From Caenimonas sedimenti (GTDB lineage Bacteria; Pseudomonadota; Gammaproteobacteria; Burkholderiales; Burkholderiaceae_C): DNA of 64,000 nt. Below the pieces are notes generated by a model that made no database searches, had not been told where the DNA came from, and was given only the letters and a program-made list of their open reading frames with translations. Shown here in pieces: positions 38,866 to 49,800 of the stretch. A program made the translations under genes and the position numbers. Numbering within the stretch: position 1 is the first letter of the stretch; each line of letters starts with the position of its first letter. The stretch is taken from contig NZ_VOBQ01000004.1 in assembly GCF_007833165.1 (NCBI RefSeq), forward strand, positions 513,112-577,111, in the 5' to 3' direction.

Positions 38866-39195
38866 CTACTTCAGGGAACGCCAGCGCTGGAAGTTCGAGT
38901 CGGCTTCGACGTTCGGCGGCACGTTGACCCAGTAGGTCGTGACCGTCGTCGTGCTGTTCGGGCCGGCGCCCAGCACCTGCGTGCTGCTGCCCGGGCTCAT
39001 GACGGCGCCCGGGACCAGCGGCTGCGGGGAGATCGGCACGCCGGGCGTCACGAGGATGCCATTGGCCGAACTGACCGGGATGCCGGTGGACGATTGCACG
39101 CTCGTGGTGGTGGTGACGGAGGCCGTCTGCGCCATCGCGGGGGCGGCCAGCGCCGCCACCGCGGCGAGTGCCCAAGCTGCTCGGATCGATTTCAT
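38866..39195 (-). CDS. Small exported Ser/Thr/Val-rich protein
   Basis: 109 aa, no recognised family. It has a signal peptide (MKSIRAAWALAAVAALAAPA, cleavage near MAQ-TAS) followed by a low-complexity region rich in Thr, Ser, Val and Pro (TASVTTTTSVQSSTG, NSTTTVTTYWVNVPP). AGGAAGGA sits 6 nt before the ATG, so translation is credible. It is probably periplasmic or outer surface. The 118 bp upstream show no distinct signal, and the frame continues upstream only without a start of its own. Confidence 0.68.
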   Translation of the reverse strand: MKSIRAAWALAAVAALAAPAMAQTASVTTTTSVQSSTGIPVSSANGILVTPGVPISPQPLVPGAVMSPGSSTQVLGAGPNSTTTVTTYWVNVPPNVEADSNFQRWRSLK

Positions 39196-39313
39196 GTGGA
39201 TTCCTTCCTGGGGTGCGGCACCGGAGGCGCCATGCCCCATTGCACGGCGAAAGCGGCTGCCGGGGCGCCAGCGGCCCTTGACGGCGACTGTAGGGACCCG
39301 CCCTACCCGGGCA

Positions 39314-40000
39314 TTACGGCACAGGCAGCACCGGCAGCGCGCGCACCACCTCGCCCGCGATGGGGAAGATGCGGTCGCCGGCACGCGGCTCGATCCGGTG
39401 CATGCCGGTGAAGCTGCCGAACGCCGGCAGGATGCCGACCGCCTGCAGCGGCAGCTGGCCGCTGTCATCGCCGAGCCAGAAGCACGGCAGGCGCAGCCGT
39501 TCGAAGGCCCGCCCGGCCACGCTGATGCACGGATGCCAGTGGCCTGCCAGCACATAGCGGCCGGCGGCCGGCTGCGGGTGGTGGCACAAGGCGAAGGGCC
39601 CGAGCGCGAAAGGCTCGTCCACCACCGTGAACCGCAGGCCCGCCGGCGGGTCGCCGGCCCGGTCGTCGTGGTTGCCGCGCACCAGGACCAGCTCCAGCAC
39701 GGCATGGCGTTCGCGCCAGGCCGCCAGCTGCGCCTGGGTGCCGGCGGCATGGGACCGCCGCGAATGCAGGAAGTCGCCCAGGAAGACGACGCGGTGCGCG
39801 CCCGTGTCGGCGAGCGCACGCTCCAGGCGGTCGAGGTTCGCCAGCGTGGTGCCATGCGGCACCGGCACGCCCAGCTTGCGGAAACTCACGGCCTTGCCGA
39901 AGTGCGCGTCGGCCACCAGCAGGGTGGATTCCGCGGTCAGGAACAGGGCGCCGGAGGGATGCAGCAGCGCATCCTGGCCGGCCAGGCGGATCCTCAGCAT
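39314..40000 (-). CDS. pdeM: Ligase-associated DNA damage response endonuclease PdeM-like phosphoesterase
   Basis: 228 aa. A calcineurin-like metallophosphoesterase with all metal motifs: VADAHFGKA (D-x-H), VVFLGDFLHSR, LVRGNHDD and AGHWHP. Length and the early LLVADAHFGKAVSFRKLGVPVPHGTT match the PdeM family, which usually travels with an Lhr-type helicase and an ATP-dependent ligase in a DNA-repair cluster. Neither partner is within the window. It lies 4 bp after slmA. Confidence 0.82.
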   Translation of the reverse strand: MLRIRLAGQDALLHPSGALFLTAESTLLVADAHFGKAVSFRKLGVPVPHGTTLANLDRLERALADTGAHRVVFLGDFLHSRRSHAAGTQAQLAAWRERHAVLELVLVRGNHDDRAGDPPAGLRFTVVDEPFALGPFALCHHPQPAAGRYVLAGHWHPCISVAGRAFERLRLPCFWLGDDSGQLPLQAVGILPAFGSFTGMHRIEPRAGDRIFPIAGEVVRALPVLPVP

Positions 40001-40004
40001 GCCT

Positions 40005-40643
40005 TCAGAGGATGCGCGCGAGGCTCGCTTCGAGGTGTTCGGACGGGACGCGCTTGAATCCGGAGCGGGCGAAGCGTTGCAGGCGCCCGACGATGAACGC
40101 GGTGAGCACCGAAGCCTGCACCTGCGCGTCGACCGTCGGCGTCGCCGTCTCACCGGCCGCCGTGGCGCGCAGGCACTGCTTGAGGGAAGCCTCGACCTTG
40201 TCGAAGAACTGGTTCATGCGCTGCTGCAGGCGCTCGTTTTCGAACACCAGGGCGTCGCCCACCATCACGCGCGTCATGCCCGGGTTCTTTTCGGCGAACT
40301 GGATGAGCATGGTGACGATGCGCCCGGCCTGGGCCTGGCCCGCCGGGTCGCGTTCGGCGATCTGGTTGATGAGCGTGAAGACGCTCTGTTCGATGAATTC
40401 GATCAGGCCCTCGAACATCTGGGCCTTGCTGGCGAAGTGGCGGTACAGCGCGGCCTCGCTCACCTCCAGCCGGGCCGCCAAGGCAGCCGTGGTGATGCGT
40501 TCGGCGCCGGGCTGCTCGAGCATGGTCGCGAGCGCCTGCAGGATCTGCACCCGCCGCTCGCCGGGCTTGGGCCGCTTGCGCGGCGCGGCCGCCGGCTCAC
40601 CACCGGAAGGGGGTTCGGGAGAGTCGAGCTCGGCGTGGGACAT
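40005..40643 (-). CDS. slmA: Nucleoid occlusion factor SlmA (TetR family)
   Basis: 212 aa. After a 25-residue polar leader comes a TetR helix-turn-helix (RRVQILQALATMLEQ, ITTAALAARLEVSEAALYRHFASKAQMFEGLI), a block nearly diagnostic of SlmA, then the dimerisation domain (NPGMTRVMVGDALVFENERLQQRMNQFFDKVE). SlmA blocks FtsZ ring formation over DNA. Its placement near argB is one I associate with betaproteobacteria. Confidence 0.92.
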   Translation of the reverse strand: MSHAELDSPEPPSGGEPAAAPRKRPKPGERRVQILQALATMLEQPGAERITTAALAARLEVSEAALYRHFASKAQMFEGLIEFIEQSVFTLINQIAERDPAGQAQAGRIVTMLIQFAEKNPGMTRVMVGDALVFENERLQQRMNQFFDKVEASLKQCLRATAAGETATPTVDAQVQASVLTAFIVGRLQRFARSGFKRVPSEHLEASLARIL

Positions 40644-40698
40644 GGTTTGCAAGAACTGTGTGCAATTGATTCTCGCACACCCGGCCGTCCTGGTATTC

Positions 40699-40724
40699 CG
40701 CAGTTGTGCTGCACCGCAACTGCG
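40699..40724. terminator. 8-bp inverted repeat between slmA and the sensor kinase
   Basis: CGCAGTTG and CAACTGCG form a perfect stem with a 10-nt loop, 39 bp after the leftward kinase stop and 56 bp before the slmA start. No T-run follows. It could be a weak terminator of the argB-tctD-tctE run or an operator for slmA. Confidence 0.3.
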
Positions 40725-40762
40725 TCTGCGGCCAAGTACGCGCTTACCCCGAATCCGCCCGC

Positions 40763-42178
40763 CTAGCTGGTGAATGCGAGGCTGACCCGCAGGCCGCGCC
40801 CGCCGGCGCCCGGCTGTAGCTGCAGATGCCCATGATGCACGCGCGCGATCTCCTCGGCAATGGCCAGCCCGAGGCCGTTCCCTTCGCCCGGGGAGCCCTG
40901 CACCCGATAGAAGCGCTCGAGGATCCGCGGCAACTCGGCAGCGGGGACGCCGGGTCCGTCGTCCTCGACCTCGAGGAAGGCGTGGCCGTCCCGCCGGCCG
41001 CAGCGAATGGTGACGACGCCGCCCTCCGCCCCGTACTTCACGGCGTTGTCGGCCAGGTTGGACAGCATCTCCCGCAGCAGCCATTCGTGGCCCATCACCT
41101 GCGCCGGTTCAGCCTCCAGGCCCAGGTCGATGTGGCGGGCCGTGGCGGCATCCAGGTGGGATTCCAGGATGGCCTCGCAAAGCGCCTTCAGGTCGACCCG
41201 GTGCATGGGCTGCGCGTGCATGCCGCGGGCGTCCGCGCGGGACAAAGCCAGCAGCTGATTGGCGAGCTGCGAGGTGCGCCGCGTCGCGCTGCGCAGCTTG
41301 TGCACCTGCTCGGTCGGCAGTTCGATCCTGGCCTGGCCCGGTTGGGCGCTCGCCGCCTGGCCCCAGGCTTCCACCTGGGCCTGCAGGCCGGCCAGCGGCG
41401 TGCGCAGCTGGTGCGCCGCGTCGGCAACGAAGCGGCGTTGGCTTTCGGCCTGCGCGTTGACAAGGCCGAACAGCCTGTTGAGGGATTGCACGAGGGGCCG
41501 CACCTCCTCCGGCGAGGCGCCTTCGTCCAGCGCGCTCAAGTCGCGCGGCGACCGGCGTTCCACGGCGTCGCGCACGAGCAACAGCGGTTTGAGGGCGCGC
41601 TCCACGCCCCAGCGGACCGCGAAAGCCGCCGCCGCGATCAGCACCAGGTTCGGCAGCAGGACCTTGAACAGGATGGCCTCGGCCCAGCGCTGGCGGGGGT
41701 CCGATCCGTCGGCCAGCACCACGATCAGCTCGCCGCCGACCGCCGGCTGGCGTTGCCGCACGATCCGCCAGGTGACGCCGTTGTGCTCCTCGCTGTGGAA
41801 CTCGGGCTCGTTGCCGGGCGGCGGCAACGCCGCCAGCCATTCCTTGCCGTGCAGCAGGCGGCCGTCGGGGTCGAGGATGGCGAATTCCGCCGAGCCCGGC
41901 CGGTCGGTGAGGAACTCCTCCAGCAAGGGCGCCAGCAGCAGCAGGAGCGGCTCGCCGCGGCCGATCACGGAATCCGCCCCCAGCGGAACCAGGGCGAGCA
42001 GGCGCTGGTCCTGCTGGAGCGCCACGTTGTCCGCCGAGCGGTAGTCGACCCAGGCGTTCAGCACCGCCAGCAGGATCAGCGGCGCGATCAGCATGACCAG
42101 CAGCCGCCGCCGCAGCCCGGAGGTCATGCCCAGGACTTCGCCCGCCCGGCGCCGCGCGCCGAACCAGCCGCGCCGCAT
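40763..42178 (-). CDS. Sensor histidine kinase, TctE-like
   Basis: 471 aa. Membrane spans at about 22-44 and 175-195 enclose a periplasmic sensor of about 130 residues resembling the 2CSK_N domain (FAILDPDGRLLHGKEWL). Then a HAMP-like linker, HisKA with H256 (ADAAHQLRTPLAG), and HATPase_c (MLSNLADNAVKYG, EDDGPGVP, GNGLGLAIAEEI). Such kinases often sense tricarboxylates or other acids. Its ATG shares one base with the stop of the response-regulator gene. MTSGLRRRLL at residue 18 is an alternative start. Confidence 0.88.
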   Translation of the reverse strand: MRRGWFGARRRAGEVLGMTSGLRRRLLVMLIAPLILLAVLNAWVDYRSADNVALQQDQRLLALVPLGADSVIGRGEPLLLLLAPLLEEFLTDRPGSAEFAILDPDGRLLHGKEWLAALPPPGNEPEFHSEEHNGVTWRIVRQRQPAVGGELIVVLADGSDPRQRWAEAILFKVLLPNLVLIAAAAFAVRWGVERALKPLLLVRDAVERRSPRDLSALDEGASPEEVRPLVQSLNRLFGLVNAQAESQRRFVADAAHQLRTPLAGLQAQVEAWGQAASAQPGQARIELPTEQVHKLRSATRRTSQLANQLLALSRADARGMHAQPMHRVDLKALCEAILESHLDAATARHIDLGLEAEPAQVMGHEWLLREMLSNLADNAVKYGAEGGVVTIRCGRRDGHAFLEVEDDGPGVPAAELPRILERFYRVQGSPGEGNGLGLAIAEEIARVHHGHLQLQPGAGGRGLRVSLAFTS

Positions 42179-42894
42179 CACCCGCCCGGCTCGGGCTCTG
42201 GGGCGGCCCCGCGCAGTTCCAGCCGGTAGCCGAAGCCCCGGATCGAACGCAGGGCGACGCCGTAGGGCTCCAGCTTGCCGCGCAGGCGCGAGATGTAGAC
42301 CTCCACCGCGTTCGGCGTGATCTCCTTGTCCCAGCCGGTCAGGGCCTGCAACAGCTTTTCCTTGCTGGCGGGCTTGGGCGCGTTGATCAGCAGGTACTCC
42401 ATCACCGTCCACTCGCGCGGGCCCAGCTCGAGCGGCTGGCTGACACCGCCCTTGGTGGCGCTGGCGCGCCGGTTCGCGGTGTCCAGCTCGATCGGCCCGA
42501 AGCTGAGGACCGCCGAAGTCGCGGCCTGTGAGCGGCGCAGCAGGGCGCGCAGCCGGGCGAGCAGTTCGGGCAGCTCGAAAGGCTTGACCATGTAGTCGTC
42601 CGCGCCCAGGTCGAGGCCCTGCACGCGGTCATGCAGCGCATCGCGCGCGGTGAGGATGAGCACCGGCAGGTTCTGGCTCGCCATCTCGGGGCGGCGCAGG
42701 CGGCGCGTCAACTCCAGGCCGTCCATCTGCGGCAGGCCGATGTCGATGATGGCGGCGTCGAACACCTCGGTGCGCAGGACTTCCTCGGCCCGCTCGCCGC
42801 TCCCCACCCAATCGACCGCATAGCCGGCGTTGGACAGCCCCAGCTTGATGCCGCTGGCCACCATCACGTCGTCTTCGACCAGTAAGAGCCGCAT
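42178..42894 (-). CDS. OmpR-family response regulator, TctD-like
   Basis: 238 aa. Receiver domain (LLVEDD, phospho-acceptor D51 in IIDIGLPQMDG, K in DDYMVKPFEL) and C-terminal winged helix (LGPREWTVMEYLLINAP, NAVEVYISRLRGKLEP, IRGFGYRLE). It pairs with the kinase downstream. No transporter gene of the tct type is adjacent, so its target is unknown. It starts 2 bp after the argB stop. Confidence 0.92.
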   Translation of the reverse strand: MRLLLVEDDVMVASGIKLGLSNAGYAVDWVGSGERAEEVLRTEVFDAAIIDIGLPQMDGLELTRRLRRPEMASQNLPVLILTARDALHDRVQGLDLGADDYMVKPFELPELLARLRALLRRSQAATSAVLSFGPIELDTANRRASATKGGVSQPLELGPREWTVMEYLLINAPKPASKEKLLQALTGWDKEITPNAVEVYISRLRGKLEPYGVALRSIRGFGYRLELRGAAPEPEPGG

Positions 42895-42896
42895 GG

Positions 42897-43811
<915 letters not shown>

Positions 43812-43855
43812 TCAAATTGTGCCGCAAAGGGTCGCCGCAGCGATTTCCAGGCGAA

Positions 43856-44959
43856 CTACCGTCGGAACCAGCGCTGCAGCTTGAACCGGACGATGCTGAA
43901 GTAGGCCCAGAGGTACGTGACGATGAAGATCACGATGAACGCGATCAGCATCGGCGTGTTGCTCCAGAACAGCACGGCGGGGGTCACGGTGAGCACGCTG
44001 AAGCTCCAGAGGTAGGGCGAGGTGCGGTTGTTGCGCATGAGCATGCGGCGCGCCTCGTCGTCATGGAACACCCCGCGCACGATGCGGCGGAACACCAGCT
44101 GGTGGAAATGCAGGGCGTCGGCGACGCCCGGCGACTGGCCGCGGGCCGCCTTGCGGTAGATCGAGAAAATGGTTTCCTGCACCGGGTAGATCAGCAGCAG
44201 CATCGGGAACCAGGGCGAGACCAGCGGATGACGCAGCACCAGCAGCACGCTGGCAATGGAGATCACCGTCCCCCAGAGGTAGGCGCCGCCGTCCCCGGCG
44301 AAGATGAGCCCCCGTGGATAGTTCCAGACCAGGAATCCTGCCGTGGCGCCCGCGAGCGTGAGCACGATGGCGGCCAGCTGCCGGTCACCGACCTGCAGCG
44401 CCACATAGGCCAGCGCGAAGCAGCAGATGATGGCCACGATGCCAGCCAGCCCGTTGTAGCCGTCGATCAGGTTGAAGGCATGCGGCAGGCCCGTGATGCC
44501 CAGCACCGCCAGGCCGAGGCCCAGCCACGCGTATTCGCGCCAGAAGCCGTCGATCCAGGGCAATCCCAGCCGCGGCACCGTCAGCTGCAGGGCATACACC
44601 GCCATGGCGGCCGAAGCCACGGTCAGCAGGAGCCGCCAGCGCGCCGGCAGGCGCTGCGTGAGGTCTTCGAACACACCGCCCGCCACCGGCAGCAGCGTGA
44701 CCACCCAGAGCGACAGGCCGACCCATTCGTCCATGCGGATCTGGTTGGGCACGTTGAGCCAGTCGGACGCGACCATCCAGAGCCAGCCGACGGTGCAGCC
44801 CAGCAGCATGGCGGCGCCGCCCAGCCGGGGAACGTGGCCGACGTGGAAGCGCTGCGGGACCTCCGCCGAATAGCTCTGCGCGTGGTCCCGGGCGTAGCGC
44901 ACCAGGTACGCCGTGGCCAGGAAGGCGCTGCCCGCGCAGAGGATGAGCAGAAACAGCAT
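43856..44959 (-). CDS. WecA/MraY-family undecaprenyl-phosphate glycosyl-1-phosphate transferase
   Basis: 367 aa, about 11 membrane spans. Active-site loops of the polyprenyl-phosphate transferases are visible: VPRLGGAAML, VFEDLTQRLPARWRLL (DD-like segment, here ED), HAFNLIDGYNGLAG, FAGDGGAYLWG and the HFHQLVFRR His loop. It would load a sugar phosphate on undecaprenyl phosphate to start O-antigen or another surface glycan. It follows the GT2 gene by 6 bp and heads the glycan cluster. WecA (GlcNAc) and WbpL-type (FucNAc/QuiNAc) cannot be told apart here. Confidence 0.87.
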   Translation of the reverse strand: MLFLLILCAGSAFLATAYLVRYARDHAQSYSAEVPQRFHVGHVPRLGGAAMLLGCTVGWLWMVASDWLNVPNQIRMDEWVGLSLWVVTLLPVAGGVFEDLTQRLPARWRLLLTVASAAMAVYALQLTVPRLGLPWIDGFWREYAWLGLGLAVLGITGLPHAFNLIDGYNGLAGIVAIICCFALAYVALQVGDRQLAAIVLTLAGATAGFLVWNYPRGLIFAGDGGAYLWGTVISIASVLLVLRHPLVSPWFPMLLLIYPVQETIFSIYRKAARGQSPGVADALHFHQLVFRRIVRGVFHDDEARRMLMRNNRTSPYLWSFSVLTVTPAVLFWSNTPMLIAFIVIFIVTYLWAYFSIVRFKLQRWFRR

Positions 44960-44965
44960 GGGGCG

Positions 44966-45745
44966 CTATTGTCGCGCTTTCAAGTAGCGGCGAAAGGCGG
45001 GGGTCGTCCACAGACGCAGCAGACTTCGGACGTGCCAGGCCATGTGGCGCCCGGGACGGCGGCTGCCCCAGGCCGCGGCATGCATGGTCCGCGCATCGGC
45101 ACGTGCCAGGCGCCAACCCGCGAGCTGGAGCCGCAGGCAGAAATCGGTGTCCTCGCAATACATGAAGTAGCCCTCGTCGAAGCCGCCCAATGCGCGCCAC
45201 ACGTCGGCACGCACCAGCAGGAAGGCGCCGCTCGCCCAGTCGACACGCCTCGCCGTGCGCCGCAGCACGTGGCGCCGCAGCAGTGCCCAGGGTGTCATCA
45301 CTTCACGTTCGTTCTGTTGCCGGCTGCCGTCCGGGTTGTAAAGCTCGGGGTAGGCACAGCCGGTACCCGGTTGCCGTGCGCACTCCAGCACCGCTCGCAT
45401 CGTCGCCGCTTCAGTGATCTCGATGTCCGGGTTCAAGACGCAGAAGAACGCACTCTGGCAATGACCGAAGGCGCGGTTGTGGTTGGCGCCGAAACCCACC
45501 GGCCGCTCGTTGAACACCTCGGTGAAGCGGAAGGGCCAGCCTCCTTCGGGCGTCGGCAGCGGGGCGGCAGGGAGGTTGTGCGTGAGCACGACGTGTCCGA
45601 CCACCCCGGCCGCCTGCACGCCCAGTTGCGCCAGCAGCCGCTTCACGTGTTCCCCATGGCCGTGGCTCACGACCGAGACGGAAATCGGGCGTTCCTGCCC
45701 CGGCAATGGGGTGGGAAAGGGAGCACTTACAATCGAGGCGGTCAA
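44966..45745 (-). CDS. Family 2 glycosyltransferase (rhamnosyltransferase-like)
   Basis: 259 aa. GT-A fold elements: ISVSVVSHGHGEHVKRLLAQL, FNERPVGFGANHNRAF, the acidic FCVLNPDIEI, and VDWASGAFLLVRADVWRALGGFDEGYFMYCEDTDFCLRL. This pattern is typical of WbbL-like rhamnosyltransferases. The only plausible start ahead of the first strand is a TTG at 45745 with no clear ribosome site, so the N-terminus is uncertain. It diverges from rmlB with only 26 bp between starts. Confidence 0.83.
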   Translation of the reverse strand: MTASIVSAPFPTPLPGQERPISVSVVSHGHGEHVKRLLAQLGVQAAGVVGHVVLTHNLPAAPLPTPEGGWPFRFTEVFNERPVGFGANHNRAFGHCQSAFFCVLNPDIEITEAATMRAVLECARQPGTGCAYPELYNPDGSRQQNEREVMTPWALLRRHVLRRTARRVDWASGAFLLVRADVWRALGGFDEGYFMYCEDTDFCLRLQLAGWRLARADARTMHAAAWGSRRPGRHMAWHVRSLLRLWTTPAFRRYLKARQ

Positions 45746-45771
45746 GAAGACGGAAGAAAAACGGATTCATC

Positions 45772-46854
45772 ATGATTCTAGTGACGGGCGGATGCGGCTT
45801 CATCGGATCCGCTTTCATCCTCCAGTGGCTCGCCCGCACGGACGAGCCCGTCGTGAACCTCGACCTGCTCACGTATGCCGGCCACCCCGGCAACCTGGCC
45901 GAGGTGGAAAGCCACCCGCGCTACGTGTTTTGCCGCGGCGACATCGGCGACACCGCCACCGTGGCGCAGCTGCTGGCGACGCACCAGCCGCGTGCCGTGC
46001 TGAACTTCGCCGCCGAGAGCCACGTCGACCGGTCCATCTCCGGCCCCCTCGCCTTCGCCCAGACGAATGTGGTCGGCACCCTGCAGCTGCTGCAGGCCGT
46101 GCTGGAGCACTGGCGCCAGCTCGATGCCCAGTCGCAGCAGGCCTTCCGCTTCCTGCACGTCTCGACCGACGAGGTGTTCGGCACGCTCGCCGCGGACGCG
46201 CCCGCATTCAGCGAGACGCACCGCTACGAGCCGAACAGCCCCTATTCCGCCTCCAAGGCCGCGTCCGACCATTTCGTGCGCGCCTACCAGCACACCTTCG
46301 GCCTGCCCACGCTCACCACCAACTGCTCCAACAACTACGGCCCGCGCCAGTTCCCGGAGAAGCTGATTCCGCTGATGATCCACAACGCCCTGCAAGGCAA
46401 AGCGCTCCCGGTGTACGGCGACGGCCGGCAGGTGCGCGACTGGCTGCACGTGGACGACCACTGCAGCGCCCTGCGCCAGGTGCTCGAAGCCGGGCGCCCC
46501 GGCGAGACCTACAACATCGGCGGCCGTTCGGAGCGCACCAACCTGGAAGTGGTGCACACGATCTGCCGCGCGCTCGACCAGTTGCGTCCCCGCGCCGGCG
46601 GCGAGTCGCACACCGCGCTGATCACGCACGTCAAGGACCGGCCCGGCCATGACCGCCGCTACGCCATCGACGACAGCAAGATCGCCCGGGAACTCCAGTG
46701 GAAGCCGGAGGTCGGATTCGATGCAGGCATCGCCCAGACCATCCAGTGGTACCTGGACAACGACGCCTGGGTCCAGTCCGTCACCAGCGGCAGCTACCGG
46801 CAATGGATGGACAAGCACTACGGAGCGCAACCGGCCGCCGCCGACGCGCACTGA
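45772..46854 (+). CDS. rmlB: dTDP-glucose 4,6-dehydratase
   Basis: 360 aa. Extended SDR: NAD loop VTGGCGFIGSAF, NFAAESHVDRSI, catalytic HVSTDEVFGTL (T-D-E), YSASKAASDHFVRAY, NCSNNYGPRQFPEKLIPL, and GRQVRDWLHVDDHC. It makes dTDP-4-keto-6-deoxyglucose for rhamnose or amino-deoxy sugars. The partners rmlA, rmlC and rmlD are absent here, so the product must be completed by genes elsewhere. It starts the rightward glycan run and precedes the large fusion gene by 45 bp. Confidence 0.94.
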   Translation: MILVTGGCGFIGSAFILQWLARTDEPVVNLDLLTYAGHPGNLAEVESHPRYVFCRGDIGDTATVAQLLATHQPRAVLNFAAESHVDRSISGPLAFAQTNVVGTLQLLQAVLEHWRQLDAQSQQAFRFLHVSTDEVFGTLAADAPAFSETHRYEPNSPYSASKAASDHFVRAYQHTFGLPTLTTNCSNNYGPRQFPEKLIPLMIHNALQGKALPVYGDGRQVRDWLHVDDHCSALRQVLEAGRPGETYNIGGRSERTNLEVVHTICRALDQLRPRAGGESHTALITHVKDRPGHDRRYAIDDSKIARELQWKPEVGFDAGIAQTIQWYLDNDAWVQSVTSGSYRQWMDKHYGAQPAAADAH

Positions 46855-46899
46855 GCCGGCGCCGGCAGCCCGGCGCGCGCCAAGCCCACAGCGATCACC

Positions 46900-49800
46900 A
46901 TGACAGAGCCTCACGGCAGCCACGTCTACCGCCGCCAGATCACGCCGGACGAGCGCACGTCCCTCTCCGTGCTCGCCGGCCATGTCACGCCCGGCAGCCG
47001 CGTGCTCGACCTCGGCACCGGCAGCGGCTCGCTCGGCGCCTTCCTGAGCGCCGGGAAAGGCTGCACTTGCGACGGCGTCACGCTGAGCGCGGAGGAAGCC
47101 GAGCTCGCGAAATCCGGCTACCGCCACCTGGAAGTGGCCAACCTGGAGCAGTCCGGATGGGCCGCGAAGTTCGCCGGCGAGCACTACGACTTCATCGTCT
47201 GCGCCGACGTGCTGGAGCACCTCACGCGGCCTGAGCAGACCCTCGCGCTGGCGCGCGAACTGCTGGCCCCCGGTGGGGCTTTGCTGGTGTCGATCCCGAA
47301 CGCGAGCTACTGCGGCATGGTCGCCGAGCTGATGCAGGGCGGCTTCCAGTACGGCGAGGAAGGTTTGCTGGACCGCACCCACCTGCGCTTCTTCACGCGG
47401 CGCTCCGCCCGCGACTTCCTGGCCGACAACGGATGGGCCGTCGAGGGCATCGAGACCATCGAAAAGCCGCTGCAGGATTCCGAGTTCCGGGTGCAATTCG
47501 ACAACCTCCCCCCGGCGGTGTCGCGCTACCTGCTGGCCCTGCCGGACGCGGCCGCCTACCAGTTGATCCTGGTCGCGCGGCCGGGCGACGCCCAAGTACA
47601 AGCGGACCTGGCGCCGTCCGCGCCCGCCGAAGCGATGTTCAGCGCGCAGCTGTACTGGGCCGCCGACGCCGGCTACTCGGAGGAAACCAAGCTCACCACC
47701 GCGGGCGTGATCGGTCGCGATCGCCAGGTGCTGCGCTTCCCCTTGCCCGGCACGGCCCGCCGCCTGCGCCTGGACCCGGCGGACCGCCCCGGCTTCCTGC
47801 ACCTGTTCGCCCTGCGCCTGCGCTCGGGCGGCGAAACCGTCTGGGCGTGGACGTGCCAGGAGCAGGGGCTGGCCGCGCTGGAGACGGCGCCGCGCCAGCA
47901 GATGCTGCTGCGTTCGCCCCTGGCGCTGGGTGGGGCCCTCATCCTGCTGCATGGCGACGACCCCTGGATCGAGCTGCCGATCCCGCAGGACGTGGTGGCC
48001 CGGGCCGCCGGCAACGACGGCGTTCTCGAGGTGGAGCTCGGCTGGCCGATGTCGGCCGACTACCTGGCGCTGGCCGACAGCGTGCGGCCGCTCGCCGACG
48101 AAGTGGCCCGGCGGCAGGGCGAAGTGGCACAGGCGTTTTCCACCCTGGACGCCGCCCGGGCCGCCTTCGAGGCCCGCCAGCACGATCTCGAAGCACAAGT
48201 GCGCTCTGGTGGCGAGCAAGTGGCGGCCACGCAAGCCGAATTGCGCGCGGCCCAGGACGAATTGCGCGCCGCGCACGGGGATCTGGGCGATGCCCGCGCG
48301 AGGTTGCAGGACGCCGAGCGGCTGGGCCAGGCCCTGCTGGCCCAGGTGCAGGAAGCCGAACACGCACGGCTCGCGCAGGAGGAAGAGCTGCGCCAGCGCA
48401 CGGCGCGCGAACAGACCCTGCAGGCGGCCCTGAACGACACCCGGCTCGAGGCACGGCGCCTGACGCAGCAGAAGTTCGGCACCCAGCGCGAGCTGCAGGA
48501 TTTGCAGCAACGCTTCGACCAATTGGCGCAGCACCTGCGCTGGATCGAACAGTCGACCGTGTTCCGCGCCACGCGTCCGCTGGTGCACGCCAAGATGGCG
48601 GTCGACCGGTGGCTGGGCCGCGGCGCCCCGGCGGCGCCCGCGGTGGCGGAGCCACCCAAGGTCCCCGAGCCGATCGCGCGCACGGTCGACGTGATCGTCC
48701 CGGTGTACCGCGGCCTGGAGGACACGCGTTGCTGCATCGAGTCCGTGCTGGCCAGCCGCTGCGAGACGCCGGTGCGCCTGGTCGTGCTGAACGACGCCAG
48801 CCCGGAGCCCGAAGTGACGGCGTGGCTGCGCGAGGCCGCCGACCGCGACAGCCGGATCACGCTGCTCGAAAACGAACAGAACCTCGGCTTCGTCGGCACC
48901 GTCAACCGGGGCATGGCGCTGAACGACACCAACGACGTCGTCCTCCTGAACAGCGACGCCGAAGTCGCCAACGACTGGCTGGATCGCCTGCGCCGCGCGG
49001 CCTATGCCGACAGCCGCGTCGGCACCGTGACGCCGTTCTCGAACAACGCGACCATCTGCAGCTACCCGCGCTTTTGCGAAGCCAACCCGCTGCCCGAGGG
49101 CTGGGACACGGCGCGGCTCGACCGGGTGTTTGCCGAGGCCAACGCCGGCGAGGCGGTCGACATCCCCACCGGCGTCGGTTTCTGCATGTACATCCGGCGT
49201 GACTGCCTGCGCGAGGTCGGCTTGTTCGACGTCGAGGAGTTCGGCAAGGGCTACGGCGAGGAGAACGACTTCTGCTGCCGTGCCGACGAGGCCGGCTGGC
49301 GCAACCTGCACGCCCTGGACACGTTCGTGCGGCACGCCGGCGGCGTGAGCTTCGGCGAAAGCAAGAGCCAGCGCGAACTGGACGCCATGGACAAGCTGCG
49401 GCGCCTGCACCCCACCTACGAAACGCGGGTCCACCAGTACCTGGCCGTCGATCCGGCGCGCGAGGCGCGCATGCGGGCGGACCTGGGCCGCGTCGCGGCG
49501 AGCGGCCTGCCCTGCGTGCTGGCGATCCAGCACAACCGGGGCGGCGGCACCAAGCGCCATGTGGAGGAGCTGGCGGCCCACCTGCGCGGGCAGGCGGTGT
49601 TCTTCTCGCTGTCGCCGGCGCCGGGCGAATGCGTGCGGCTCGAGCTGCTCGAGCCCGGATCGGGCTTTCATCTCGAATACAAGGTGCCGGACCAATGGGA
49701 GGCGCTGCTGGCCGTGCTGCGTTCGGTCGGGGTGGCGCACGTGCACTACCACCACCTCATCGGTCACCACGACCTGGTGTTCTCGCTGGCGCAGCAGCTC

